A stretch of DNA of 7,510 bases from positions 1 to 7,510 of the forward strand of contig QKDV01000148.1 in NCBI GenBank assembly GCA_003251955.1, in the 5' to 3' direction. The stretch is from Methanospirillum hungatei. GTDB lineage: Archaea; Halobacteriota; Methanomicrobia; Methanomicrobiales; Methanospirillaceae. The position numbers and the translations under genes were made by a program. The notes below the pieces were generated by a model. That model was not told the origin of the DNA, did not search any database, and worked only from the letters and a program-made list of their open reading frames with translations. Of this stretch, positions 1 through 5,310 are shown piece by piece; the stretch's first letter is position 1, and every line of letters starts with the position of its first letter.

Positions 1-434
1 GCAGTGTTGATCATGATCTTGTCAAGACTGCCTTTTTCCATCACCTTTGTATCGCCTGTGACAAGTGCAACACCTGCCTCGTTCAGGGCCTCGTTCATAG
101 AATCAACTATCCGGTTGATATCCTCAAACTCGAATCCTTCCTCAAGAACAAGTCCGCAGGAAATAGCAATGGGCTTTCCACCCATCATGGCGAGGTCGTT
201 GATAGTCCCGCAGACAGAAATCCTCCCGATATCTCCTCCCGGGAAGAAGAGAGGCCTGACAATATGTGAATCGGTAGTAAAGACGACCTGGGAATTACCA
301 ATAGGGATCACTGCCCCGTCATCAAGTGATTCGAGACCAATCCCTCCGGCATTCTTGTTGGTGATCTTTGAGACAATATCGATCACCTCTCCCATCACTT
401 CTCCACCGGCTCCATGCATCAGCGTTACTTTCAT
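1..434 (-). CDS. hypE: Hydrogenase maturation protein HypE (5' part; C-terminal part lies beyond the left edge)
   Basis: HypE dehydrates the thiocarboxamide that HypF places on its C-terminal cysteine to a thiocyanate, giving the CN ligands of the [NiFe]-hydrogenase active site. It is a cytoplasmic PurM/AIR-synthase-fold ATPase. I translated the minus strand from the ATG at 434. The 144 visible residues include HGAGGEVM (7-14), LDDGAVIP (37-44), TTDSHIVRPLFFPGGDIG (53-70), GTINDLAMMGGKP (76-88) and TGDTKVM (126-132). These are the N-terminal ATP-binding signatures of HypE and separate it from other AIR-synthase relatives. The family is about 330-340 residues, so more than half, including the catalytic C-terminal cysteine, is outside the window. 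The ATG overlaps the hypA stop codon as ATGA, and a GAGG near the end of hypA can serve as its ribosome site, so the two genes are co-translated. No internal stop or frameshift is seen. Confidence 0.95.
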   Translation of the reverse strand, partial: MKVTLMHGAGGEVMGEVIDIVSKITNKNAGGIGLESLDDGAVIPIGNSQVVFTTDSHIVRPLFFPGGDIGRISVCGTINDLAMMGGKPIAISCGLVLEEGFEFEDINRIVDSMNEALNEAGVALVTGDTKVMEKGSLDKIMINT

Positions 435-772
435 TCCTCATCAGCCTCTATCTCAATATTTGTCACCACAATCTCCCTCCCTTTCTCAACAGACGGAAGA
501 GCGCCGCACTGAGGGCAGACATAGATCTCACTGCCCACATAGCCACACTCACACCGCGTTTCCGGCTTTATGACCGAGCAGACCAGTTCGACCCCGGCAA
601 AGAGTGGCTGATCTTCTACAATAGACTTGAACAGGAACTCAACCTGTTCAGGATTGATCATCGAGATCTCACCCACATCTACACACACTTTACTGATAGA
701 CCGGGCATGATGCTCGACAGCCGCACGCCGTGCAGTCTCAAAAATATCATAGGCAATCCCGTATTCATGCAT
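431..772 (-). CDS. hypA: Hydrogenase nickel-insertion/zinc protein HypA
   Basis: HypA is a small cytoplasmic metallochaperone that passes Ni(II) to the [NiFe]-hydrogenase large subunit, usually with HypB. The product is 113 residues, normal for the family. It begins with MHE, where His2 and Glu3 fit the nickel site. The alpha/beta core follows, with VDVGEISMINPEQVEFLF at 31-48 matching the conserved 'G-E-x-x-x-(I/V)-x-P-x-x-(L/V)-x-F' region. The zinc domain has Cys74, Cys76, Cys86 and Cys89, so the first pair is C-x-C rather than the bacterial C-x2-C. The second pair is the usual C-x2-C (CPQCG). A GGAG lies about 9 bases before the ATG at 772, which supports this start. The gene is first in the visible hypA-hypE unit and overlaps hypE by four bases. 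I see no convincing TATA box upstream, so the promoter position is uncertain. Confidence 0.95.
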   Translation of the reverse strand: MHEYGIAYDIFETARRAAVEHHARSISKVCVDVGEISMINPEQVEFLFKSIVEDQPLFAGVELVCSVIKPETRCECGYVGSEIYVCPQCGALPSVEKGREIVVTNIEIEADEE

Positions 773-894
773 GGAAGGAGACTCCGTCCGGTTTCGCCGG
801 CTTTGGAAGAGGAAGGTCTACCCGGAAAGGGTTAAAGAGTTGGATCTGTTTCGCAGCAGAGTAGAAATGGGGGAAGGCGGTATAACTTCTTCTG
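773..894. other. Divergent intergenic region between hypA and the dedA-like gene
   Basis: This short spacer must hold the promoters of hypA (leftward) and the dedA-like gene (rightward). The only TATA-like string is ggtataac at 879-886, which reads gttatacc on the other strand and so could in principle serve either direction. Small inverted repeats lie at 777-785 (ggag-a-ctcc) and 788-800 (ccgg-tttcg-ccgg), just upstream of the hypA start. Both are short and may be chance. No open frame with coding character is seen. Confidence 0.5.
879..886 (+). promoter_or_regulatory. Possible archaeal TATA box for the dedA-like gene
   Basis: The string ggtataac resembles a weak archaeal TATA element. With the usual spacing of about 25 bases, transcription would begin near 907-910. 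That lies downstream of the ATG at 895 and about 13 bases before the ATG at 922, so if this box is used, 922 is the real start. The match is poor and no supporting BRE is clear. Confidence 0.25.
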
Positions 895-1533
895 ATGCTG
901 ACCGAAGCAGTGCCCCAGTTCATGACAGGAGATCTTACGAACGCTGCAGGCACTTTTGGTCTTTTTATATATCTGATCCTCTTCATGATCATCCTGCTTG
1001 AAAACGGAGTGCCCCCGATGATTTGGCTCCCTGGAGACTCCCTGCTCTTCCTCTCAGGAATGCTCGCAGCAGGAGGATTCCTGGACATATCATATCTCCT
1101 GATCGCATACATCCTTGCAGGATTCTTAGGATATGAAATCAGTTACCTGCTTGGATTCCGCCTTGGCCTGCCCCTCATCACCAGGCACTTCTCCCGGATC
1201 ATCACCGAAAAAGATCTGAAAAGGAGCGGAGATTTCTATTGCAGATGGGGAAACACTGCAATCACAATCGGACGGTTCATCCCGATCATCAGGACCATCG
1301 TCCCCTTTCTTGCGGGAATAAGCCGGATGAGGATCAACCAGTTCACTGCTTACAATATACTTGGTGCATTTCTCTGGCCGTTCATCGTATGTGGATTTGG
1401 ATATCTTTGCGGAATACTCCCCTGGCTTGCTACATACCGTGATCTCATCTTCAGTATTGTAAGCCTGCTTTTTATCTTGAGTATCCTTGGATCATCAGCC
1501 CTTGTTGTCTATTCGTGGGCCCGCTCCCGGTAA
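895..1533 (+). CDS. DedA-family (VTT/SNARE-associated domain) integral membrane protein
   Basis: DedA proteins are polytopic inner-membrane proteins linked to lipid carrier translocation and membrane-potential maintenance; some recycle undecaprenyl-phosphate or flip phospholipids. The substrate here is unknown. From the ATG at 895 the product is 212 residues. It has a hydrophobic segment at 22-35, ENGVPPMIWLPGDSLLF at 36-52, a long hydrophobic stretch at 64-96, GRFIPIIRTIVPFLAG at 126-141, AYNILGAFLWPF at 152-163 and a C-terminal membrane helix at 184-207. Glu36, Asp48, Arg127 and Arg133 have the same spacing as the essential acidic pair (39/51) and arginine pair (130/136) reported for E. coli DedA-family proteins, so the protein should be functional. 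The second ATG at 922 gives a 203-residue protein and is an equally good start. Neither start has a clear Shine-Dalgarno, and a weak TATA-like box at 879-886 favours 922. The gene converges on the PF06695 gene, with 40 bases between the stop codons. Confidence 0.9.
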   Translation: MLTEAVPQFMTGDLTNAAGTFGLFIYLILFMIILLENGVPPMIWLPGDSLLFLSGMLAAGGFLDISYLLIAYILAGFLGYEISYLLGFRLGLPLITRHFSRIITEKDLKRSGDFYCRWGNTAITIGRFIPIIRTIVPFLAGISRMRINQFTAYNILGAFLWPFIVCGFGYLCGILPWLATYRDLIFSIVSLLFILSILGSSALVVYSWARSR

Positions 1534-1557
1534 AATTTAACTGAAAAATCAAATTTA
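1531..1557. terminator. Possible bidirectional AT-rich terminator between convergent genes
   Basis: The 40-base gap between two converging stop codons is AT-rich. On the minus strand it carries T5 (1544-1548) and T4 tracts that suit archaeal oligo-T termination. Copies of aaattt at 1533-1538 and 1550-1555 could form a weak stem. No GC-rich hairpin is present, so this is a position-based call. Confidence 0.35.
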
Positions 1558-1573
1558 TGGATTGAGGTCTGTA

Positions 1574-2278
1574 TCAGGACTGGTCATTAGACGTGCATTC
1601 AGTCTCAGTATTACGGTACCAGAGATATGTTACCACAGAGATCAGAACGATGACTCCAAGAATGAATACGACCATGTACCAGAGGTTAAGACCAAGATAC
1701 TTGTTCAGTGCATACGCCGAAAGCCCGATGATCAAACTGTGAAGAGTTGACCCAATACTAATTGCACAGAAGATCTCTATCGGCGGCATCCCGGCCATCT
1801 TTCCAATTACCGTCCCAGACACCGCACCTGTCCCCTGTAACGGGAAGAAAACAAAGACAGCCAGGCCAACAAGATAAAGTCGCTCCAGCCATTCATGTTT
1901 TGAAAGGAATTCTCTTCCCTTATGCATGAGTCGTATCAACCGGGGCCCTATAAACGGAATTGACAAAAGGATCTCAAAATTCCAGAGCAGGAATAGACAT
2001 GAGATGATATCAATGAAAGTAAATATGGCGCATATCGTATACCATGGAATGCCCAAGGCTATTGCAGCAGGAATAAGGCTCTCTTTCCCGGCCGGCGGGA
2101 TAAAGTACAGAATAACAAGACTTGCAAGTTCTAGAAATGTGTTATAATCATAAATTGAATAGAGCACCAGAAGCATCCCGATTCCTAGAAGAAACGGAAT
2201 TGACAGACGCAATACCCGGTTGATAACCGGCGAGAAGAAGATAAGTCCCCCGGAGAGGGTACATCCCATCGGTCTCAT
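1574..2278 (-). CDS. PF06695-type membrane protein ('putative small multidrug export protein')
   Basis: The product is a 234-residue polytopic membrane protein. Its key motifs are PPAGKESLIPAAIALGIP (61-78) and FFPLQGTGAVSGTVIGKMAG (144-163), which are the two conserved blocks of the small-multidrug-export family. A short amphipathic segment with basic residues lies between them (112-132). Hydrophobic stretches lie at about 25-60, 80-105, 133-158, 168-192 and 199-221. The family name rests on weak evidence, and neither substrate nor transport activity is established. The family is reported or suspected to be distantly related to DedA/VTT proteins. The ATG at 2278 has a G-rich stretch just before it (ggggcagggg) but no standard Shine-Dalgarno; the ATG at 2269 is an alternative. 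The gene lies 90 bases after the beta-RFAP-like gene on the same strand, and a hairpin separates them, so it may be the last gene of that operon or have its own promoter. Confidence 0.85.
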   Translation of the reverse strand: MRPMGCTLSGGLIFFSPVINRVLRLSIPFLLGIGMLLVLYSIYDYNTFLELASLVILYFIPPAGKESLIPAAIALGIPWYTICAIFTFIDIISCLFLLWNFEILLSIPFIGPRLIRLMHKGREFLSKHEWLERLYLVGLAVFVFFPLQGTGAVSGTVIGKMAGMPPIEIFCAISIGSTLHSLIIGLSAYALNKYLGLNLWYMVVFILGVIVLISVVTYLWYRNTETECTSNDQS

Positions 2279-2342
2279 GCCCCTGCCCCGATATTCATTC
2301 TCACCATGTTACTCTTCTCACGGATTATCCTTTTGAACAGGG

Positions 2343-2374
2343 GAGTATTATCGATATCCTGATCGATATTACTC
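2343..2374 (-). repeat. Long near-perfect hairpin at the 3' end of the beta-RFAP-like gene
   Basis: The arms at 2343-2355 (gagtattatcgat) and 2362-2374 (atcgatattactc) pair at 12 of 13 positions. There is one T-T mismatch at 2348/2369 and a 6-base loop (atcctg). The structure includes the stop codon of the beta-RFAP-like gene (2369-2371). On the transcribed strand no U-run follows, so it is not a standard intrinsic terminator. It could be an mRNA-stabilising or processing hairpin, or a palindromic operator in front of the PF06695 gene. Confidence 0.7.
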
Positions 2375-3436
2375 AAAGATAAGGCCACGGTTATCAACCG
2401 CGGTACTGATGGCGATAGTAAGGTCCATTGATTTTAGGATATCCTGAATTTTTTCTGCAGAGAGCGATGTGATGATAGCAATGGACGGACCTACTGAACT
2501 CATCCCTACAAACTCAAGACCTGCTTTCCTGAGCCGGTTCATATAATGATAGAGTTCAAACGAGTGGTGTTCAACCTCGGCCCTCTTCGACCCCCTGAAC
2601 TCAATCTCCCACATAACATCACCCATCCGCTGAAGATCACCGCATCCCAGGGCAGGGATAAAGTCCATCAGGGTACAGTATGCCTTCTGTTCACGGTCCC
2701 GGTAATCTAGTGTCCGTGCCTTGTTCATCAGCAGGGAGAACTCTTCCTCTCCTGCAGAGGAGATCGAACTTGGCGGTATGACAATATGCACGTACTTATC
2801 AGCAGCAAACTCGTGCCTGTAGACTATGGCAAGATCATCACCCATGACTGCCATCCCTCCATACGTACTGACAGCCGGGCCCACGCCGGTTTCAAACCCG
2901 AACGCAACAAGTCCTCCCTCTGTTTCTTCTACGTAGTTGTGACCGATCAGGACCCTGAGTTGGTCCAGTGAAAGAGGCTCTCCTACTGCCCTGTTCACTG
3001 CTGATGCAACCACTGTGAGGATGGTACTCGTAGACCCGAGACCGACATGCTTGTAATCATGATCATGGGCTTCTACTGCAAACCCCCCGGTATATCCAAC
3101 AGTCTTTGAGAAGAGCATAAGGAAATGCTCAATAATCGCAGGTCTGTTGTATGTTATTTCATATCCGGATGGAATCGCTTGGGCTGTTGCTTGTGCATAA
3201 ACCTGAATTGCAAATCCAATGCCCCCCCCACCCGGATGACCTGGTGCAAACCGGTTCATATCCAGAACTGTCAGATGAATCCGTCCCGGAGCCCTGACAC
3301 TAACCGGCTCTGATCTGATCTTCAGATCATATGTTCCTTCAAGTCCGGCTGTATTCAGATCCTCGCCGGGTTTAAAAGAGGTGAAATCGTACTCGACCAG
3401 GTCAAGATCTCCCCCGCGTATCTTCAGAATTGTCAT
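2369..3436 (-). CDS. Beta-ribofuranosylaminobenzene 5'-phosphate (beta-RFAP) synthase family, GHMP-superfamily protein
   Basis: Beta-RFAP synthase (MptG) condenses PRPP with 4-hydroxybenzoate (or p-aminobenzoate), losing CO2 and PPi. This is the first committed step to methanopterin, and the enzyme has a GHMP-kinase fold. The product is 355 residues. It shows VRAPGRIHLTVLDMNRF (47-63) and HPGGGGIGFAI (67-77), which match the archaeal 'PSRLHITLIDLN...DGGIGLA' block. The phosphate loop is HVGLGSTSTIL (130-140), followed by GGLVAFGFETG (174-184) and, near the C terminus, GMSSVGPSIAIIT (311-323). The first 45 or so residues have no counterpart in typical members. The loop GLGSTST and the ending SSVGPS also differ from the usual GLGSGTQ and SSWGPT. 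It may therefore be a divergent paralogue rather than MptG itself, so I give no symbol. The ATG at 3436 overlaps the DUF2148 stop as ATGA with no Shine-Dalgarno in front, indicating translational coupling. The next in-frame Met is residue 60, inside the conserved block, so the long N terminus is probably real. Confidence 0.72.
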   Translation of the reverse strand: MTILKIRGGDLDLVEYDFTSFKPGEDLNTAGLEGTYDLKIRSEPVSVRAPGRIHLTVLDMNRFAPGHPGGGGIGFAIQVYAQATAQAIPSGYEITYNRPAIIEHFLMLFSKTVGYTGGFAVEAHDHDYKHVGLGSTSTILTVVASAVNRAVGEPLSLDQLRVLIGHNYVEETEGGLVAFGFETGVGPAVSTYGGMAVMGDDLAIVYRHEFAADKYVHIVIPPSSISSAGEEEFSLLMNKARTLDYRDREQKAYCTLMDFIPALGCGDLQRMGDVMWEIEFRGSKRAEVEHHSFELYHYMNRLRKAGLEFVGMSSVGPSIAIITSLSAEKIQDILKSMDLTIAISTAVDNRGLIFE

Positions 3437-3984
3437 GCTTTTAATTGGCGATCAAAGAAAATGTTCTTCCCGGTAACTGATAGCGGAATGGCATATGCCG
3501 TGGTGCAACCGGGAAGATGTCCAAGAGAGAGAGCCGCAACTCCGGCAGAGAAGAAAATGCGGTTATCTGCATTGTGTATTTGAGCGGTTTTTGCAGCTGA
3601 TCCGAGAGCAATTCCAAGATCTGCCATTCGGATTACACAGACCGGGCCTTTAAACAGTGTTCCATCTTTTCGCTGTGAAAATGCCTCTGACATCTCTTTA
3701 CAGGTACTGAATCCGCATCCTCCACAATTCAGACCAAGGTGCCGCTCTCCGTGGCATCCGATAAGGACGCATGCTGATGCTGAGGCTATATTTTTGGCAT
3801 CACGCATAAAGAACTGAAATCCAATCCTGGCTCCAACTGTCTCCATCTCCCGTGCAAGCTCGGCGATTTCGGGCCCGTACAGAACCTTAGTTTCAATGGT
3901 GTCAGTGCCCTTTCCTTTTGGTGCAGTTCGAACGCTTACAGCCATCAGGTTAGCGGTCCGGACTGCTTCCTCTTCAGGATCCAT
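3433..3984 (-). CDS. DUF2148 protein with ferredoxin-type Fe-S domain
   Basis: This 183-residue cytoplasmic protein belongs to the DUF2148 family (COG4739, 'ferredoxin domain containing protein'), whose function is not known. The central motif GLNCGGCGFSTC (84-95) gives Cys87-x2-Cys90-x4-Cys95, and Cys116 (in GPVCVIRMADLGIALGSA) is a plausible fourth ligand. This pattern resembles the [4Fe-4S] domain found in RnfB and in the corrinoid Fe-S subunits of CO dehydrogenase/acetyl-CoA synthase. Further cysteines are at 72, 77 and 160. The C-terminal half (117-160) is rich in Gly and Ala and includes a conserved-looking GHLPGCTTAYAIPLS. The gene is first in a minus-strand run and overlaps the beta-RFAP-like gene by four bases. 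There is no Shine-Dalgarno before the ATG at 3984. A TATA-like element about 27 bases upstream fits a leaderless or nearly leaderless message. The family call is firm; its role is open. Confidence 0.85.
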   Translation of the reverse strand: MDPEEEAVRTANLMAVSVRTAPKGKGTDTIETKVLYGPEIAELAREMETVGARIGFQFFMRDAKNIASASACVLIGCHGERHLGLNCGGCGFSTCKEMSEAFSQRKDGTLFKGPVCVIRMADLGIALGSAAKTAQIHNADNRIFFSAGVAALSLGHLPGCTTAYAIPLSVTGKNIFFDRQLKA

Positions 3985-4005
3985 ACTTTCAGGTGCAGGG
4001 CATGA

Positions 4006-4016
4006 GGTAAATATCC
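4006..4016 (-). promoter_or_regulatory. Probable TATA box of the DUF2148 operon
   Basis: On the minus strand the sequence is ggatatttacc, centred about 27 bases before the ATG at 3984, with a purine-containing BRE-like stretch (gatagg) in front. Normal archaeal spacing puts the transcription start at or next to the start codon, which agrees with the missing ribosome site. A tcagg pentamer lies on each side of it (3989-3993 and 4028-4032, plus-strand reading). Confidence 0.5.
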
Positions 4017-4032
4017 TATCATTTGCATCAGG

Positions 4033-4063
4033 AAAAAATGAAAAATAGTTGAATCATTTCAAC
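4033..4063 (-). terminator. Intrinsic-type terminator of the tandem-PH-like gene
   Basis: A perfect 6-bp stem (gttgaa/ttcaac at 4048-4053 and 4058-4063, loop of 4) overlaps the stop codon at 4059-4061. In the direction of transcription it is followed by a T5 tract (4041-4045) and a T6 tract (4033-4038). Oligo-T tracts alone can terminate archaeal RNA polymerase, so this should insulate the gene from the DUF2148 operon downstream. Confidence 0.65.
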
Positions 4064-5180
4064 GGGAGCGGGTGTGTTGGTTGATATATGCCAGGATTGC
4101 ATTATATGCCATTTCTGAGCCCATATATGCCTCCTGGCGGGCTGGGTCAGGCTCTGCCACTCCCCGGTTCTTCATGTCCTCATATTCCTTGAGAAGAAAA
4201 GTCTGAAACAGGTAAAGGTCTTCCGTCATGCCAAACCGATCCACGGCTAGACCACAGGCACGGTCCCACCCCTGTTTAGCATATGAACTGAGCGAATACT
4301 TTGTAGGACTGTGCTTCATCTCAACAAGCATTTCCAGCATCTCGTCGTGACTGATAGCACCTTTGTGTGCTTTGAATGCTGAAGTGACCTGATTGAAGAA
4401 CGATTGCCATCCTTCCATCCACCGTTCCTGTAACTTTGCCGGGTATTGTTCTCCGGGTTCAGGAATTCTCTGTAAATACATTTTTGAGAGTGGGGTTGAA
4501 AAACCTTCAATCTCCTGTGAGAACGAAAACGTGATACAGAATCTTTCCTTTCCTTCAGGTTTTGTAGTGTAGATAACAGAATAAGGAACCACAAGATAAT
4601 CTGATGATTTTATTTTGACAAGCAGGTGCTCACTAGTGGCATACACTATACAGGCGTTCAGTTCGTTATCGTCAAACCAGACCAGAACTTTCTCCTTCGT
4701 CTTTACTATCGCGAAGGGATCAAGACCATTTGGCCGCCGCTGTATCCCTTCTATGAAGAGAAGTTCATCTTCCTGGTTCTGCATCTCCCGTTTTTTCTGG
4801 GCTACAGATTTCTGATATTTTTTAACCAGTGAGTTAAGGTACCGTCTCCATGCATCAGGCCACTTAGAGTCATCTAAGGGAGCTATTACACCTCCTTCCT
4901 TCTTTTTCAGACCATGTAGGTAGAGTCGCGTGTACTCTTCACGCTCGGAAAAAAAACGCTGAGGAGTATTACATCTGATACAAAGCCGGTACTGATCCTC
5001 AACAGTTATCTCATGAATATGATCGAATGATATCTTAATTAATTCATTTTTACGGTTTTTGATGACTATACGTCTGTCAGTCACATACACCTTTGAGATG
5101 TGACGTAATTTTAGAGTGTAGAATACCGCTGCGATGGTCTTCTTCAGGACACTCTCCCCATCCTCACACCTAAGCGTCAT
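4059..5180 (-). CDS. Unrecognised protein with two tandem PH-like domains and a helical C-terminal region
   Basis: I do not recognise this gene. From the ATG at 5180 the product is 373 residues, with no signal peptide or membrane segment, and it is rich in Lys and Glu. Two parts look alike. Residues 30-40 (VYVTDRRIVIK) and 178-188 (VYATSEHLLVK) occupy the same place in each. Each is followed by beta-rich sequence, an F-rich strand, an LYL/MYL strand and a closing tryptophan-containing helix (WPDAWRRYLN at 107-116, WMEGWQSFFN at 254-263). The 'YVT-(D/N)-(R/K)-R-(I/L)' strand is typical of bacterial PH-like (bPH) domains, so a tandem bPH protein is my best inference. A Lys/Gln-rich linker (117-136) separates them, and the last 100 residues look helical. 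An in-frame TTG at 5210 would add 10 residues. I prefer the ATG because the TATA box at 5228-5235 puts the transcription start near 5206, after the TTG. Confidence 0.8.
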   Translation of the reverse strand: MTLRCEDGESVLKKTIAAVFYTLKLRHISKVYVTDRRIVIKNRKNELIKISFDHIHEITVEDQYRLCIRCNTPQRFFSEREEYTRLYLHGLKKKEGGVIAPLDDSKWPDAWRRYLNSLVKKYQKSVAQKKREMQNQEDELLFIEGIQRRPNGLDPFAIVKTKEKVLVWFDDNELNACIVYATSEHLLVKIKSSDYLVVPYSVIYTTKPEGKERFCITFSFSQEIEGFSTPLSKMYLQRIPEPGEQYPAKLQERWMEGWQSFFNQVTSAFKAHKGAISHDEMLEMLVEMKHSPTKYSLSSYAKQGWDRACGLAVDRFGMTEDLYLFQTFLLKEYEDMKNRGVAEPDPARQEAYMGSEMAYNAILAYINQHTRSR

Positions 5181-5227
5181 GATGTCAGCAGACCAGCACG
5201 AATTGATCAAAGTATTTCAGGTTCCTG

Positions 5228-5235
5228 ATATATAT
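5228..5235 (-). promoter_or_regulatory. TATA box of the tandem-PH-like gene
   Basis: The string atatatat has an adjacent purine-rich BRE-like stretch on the minus strand (ctgaa), which makes it the best TATA element in the window. Standard spacing predicts a start near 5206, giving a leader of about 26 bases before the ATG at 5180. It is framed by inverted cctgat (5224-5229) and atcagg (5243-5248), which could be an operator. Confidence 0.6.
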
Positions 5236-5266
5236 ATTCAGAATCAGGTCAGGTCCCGGTAACGTT

Positions 5267-5275
5267 CATATAATT
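5267..5275 (+). promoter_or_regulatory. Probable TATA box and ribosome site of the hydantoinase-like gene
   Basis: The string catataatt lies about 40 bases before the ATG at 5311. A start near 5297 would leave a leader of about 14 bases containing a gagaggga ribosome-site-like stretch 6 to 8 bases before the ATG. The two features agree with each other and with the chosen start codon. Confidence 0.45.
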
Positions 5276-5310
5276 CGCGGTCAGGGAATTTAATCAGAGA
5301 GGGATGTGAG

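Noticed and set aside
4..573. Long plus-strand open frame opposite hypE and hypA
   Set aside because: It lies antisense to two confidently identified genes, and its Ser/Pro/Ile-rich, low-complexity translation has no recognisable domain.
777..800. Small inverted repeats upstream of hypA as an operator
   Set aside because: The stems are only four base pairs each and are not placed relative to a convincing promoter, so chance is the simpler reading.
368..835. Plus-strand open frame antisense to hypA
   Set aside because: It covers hypA on the other strand and its translation has no family features; it is a shadow of hypA codon use.
765..1112. Minus-strand open frame across the hypA-dedA gap
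   Set aside because: Most of it is antisense to the dedA-like gene, and it lacks any recognisable motif or ribosome site.
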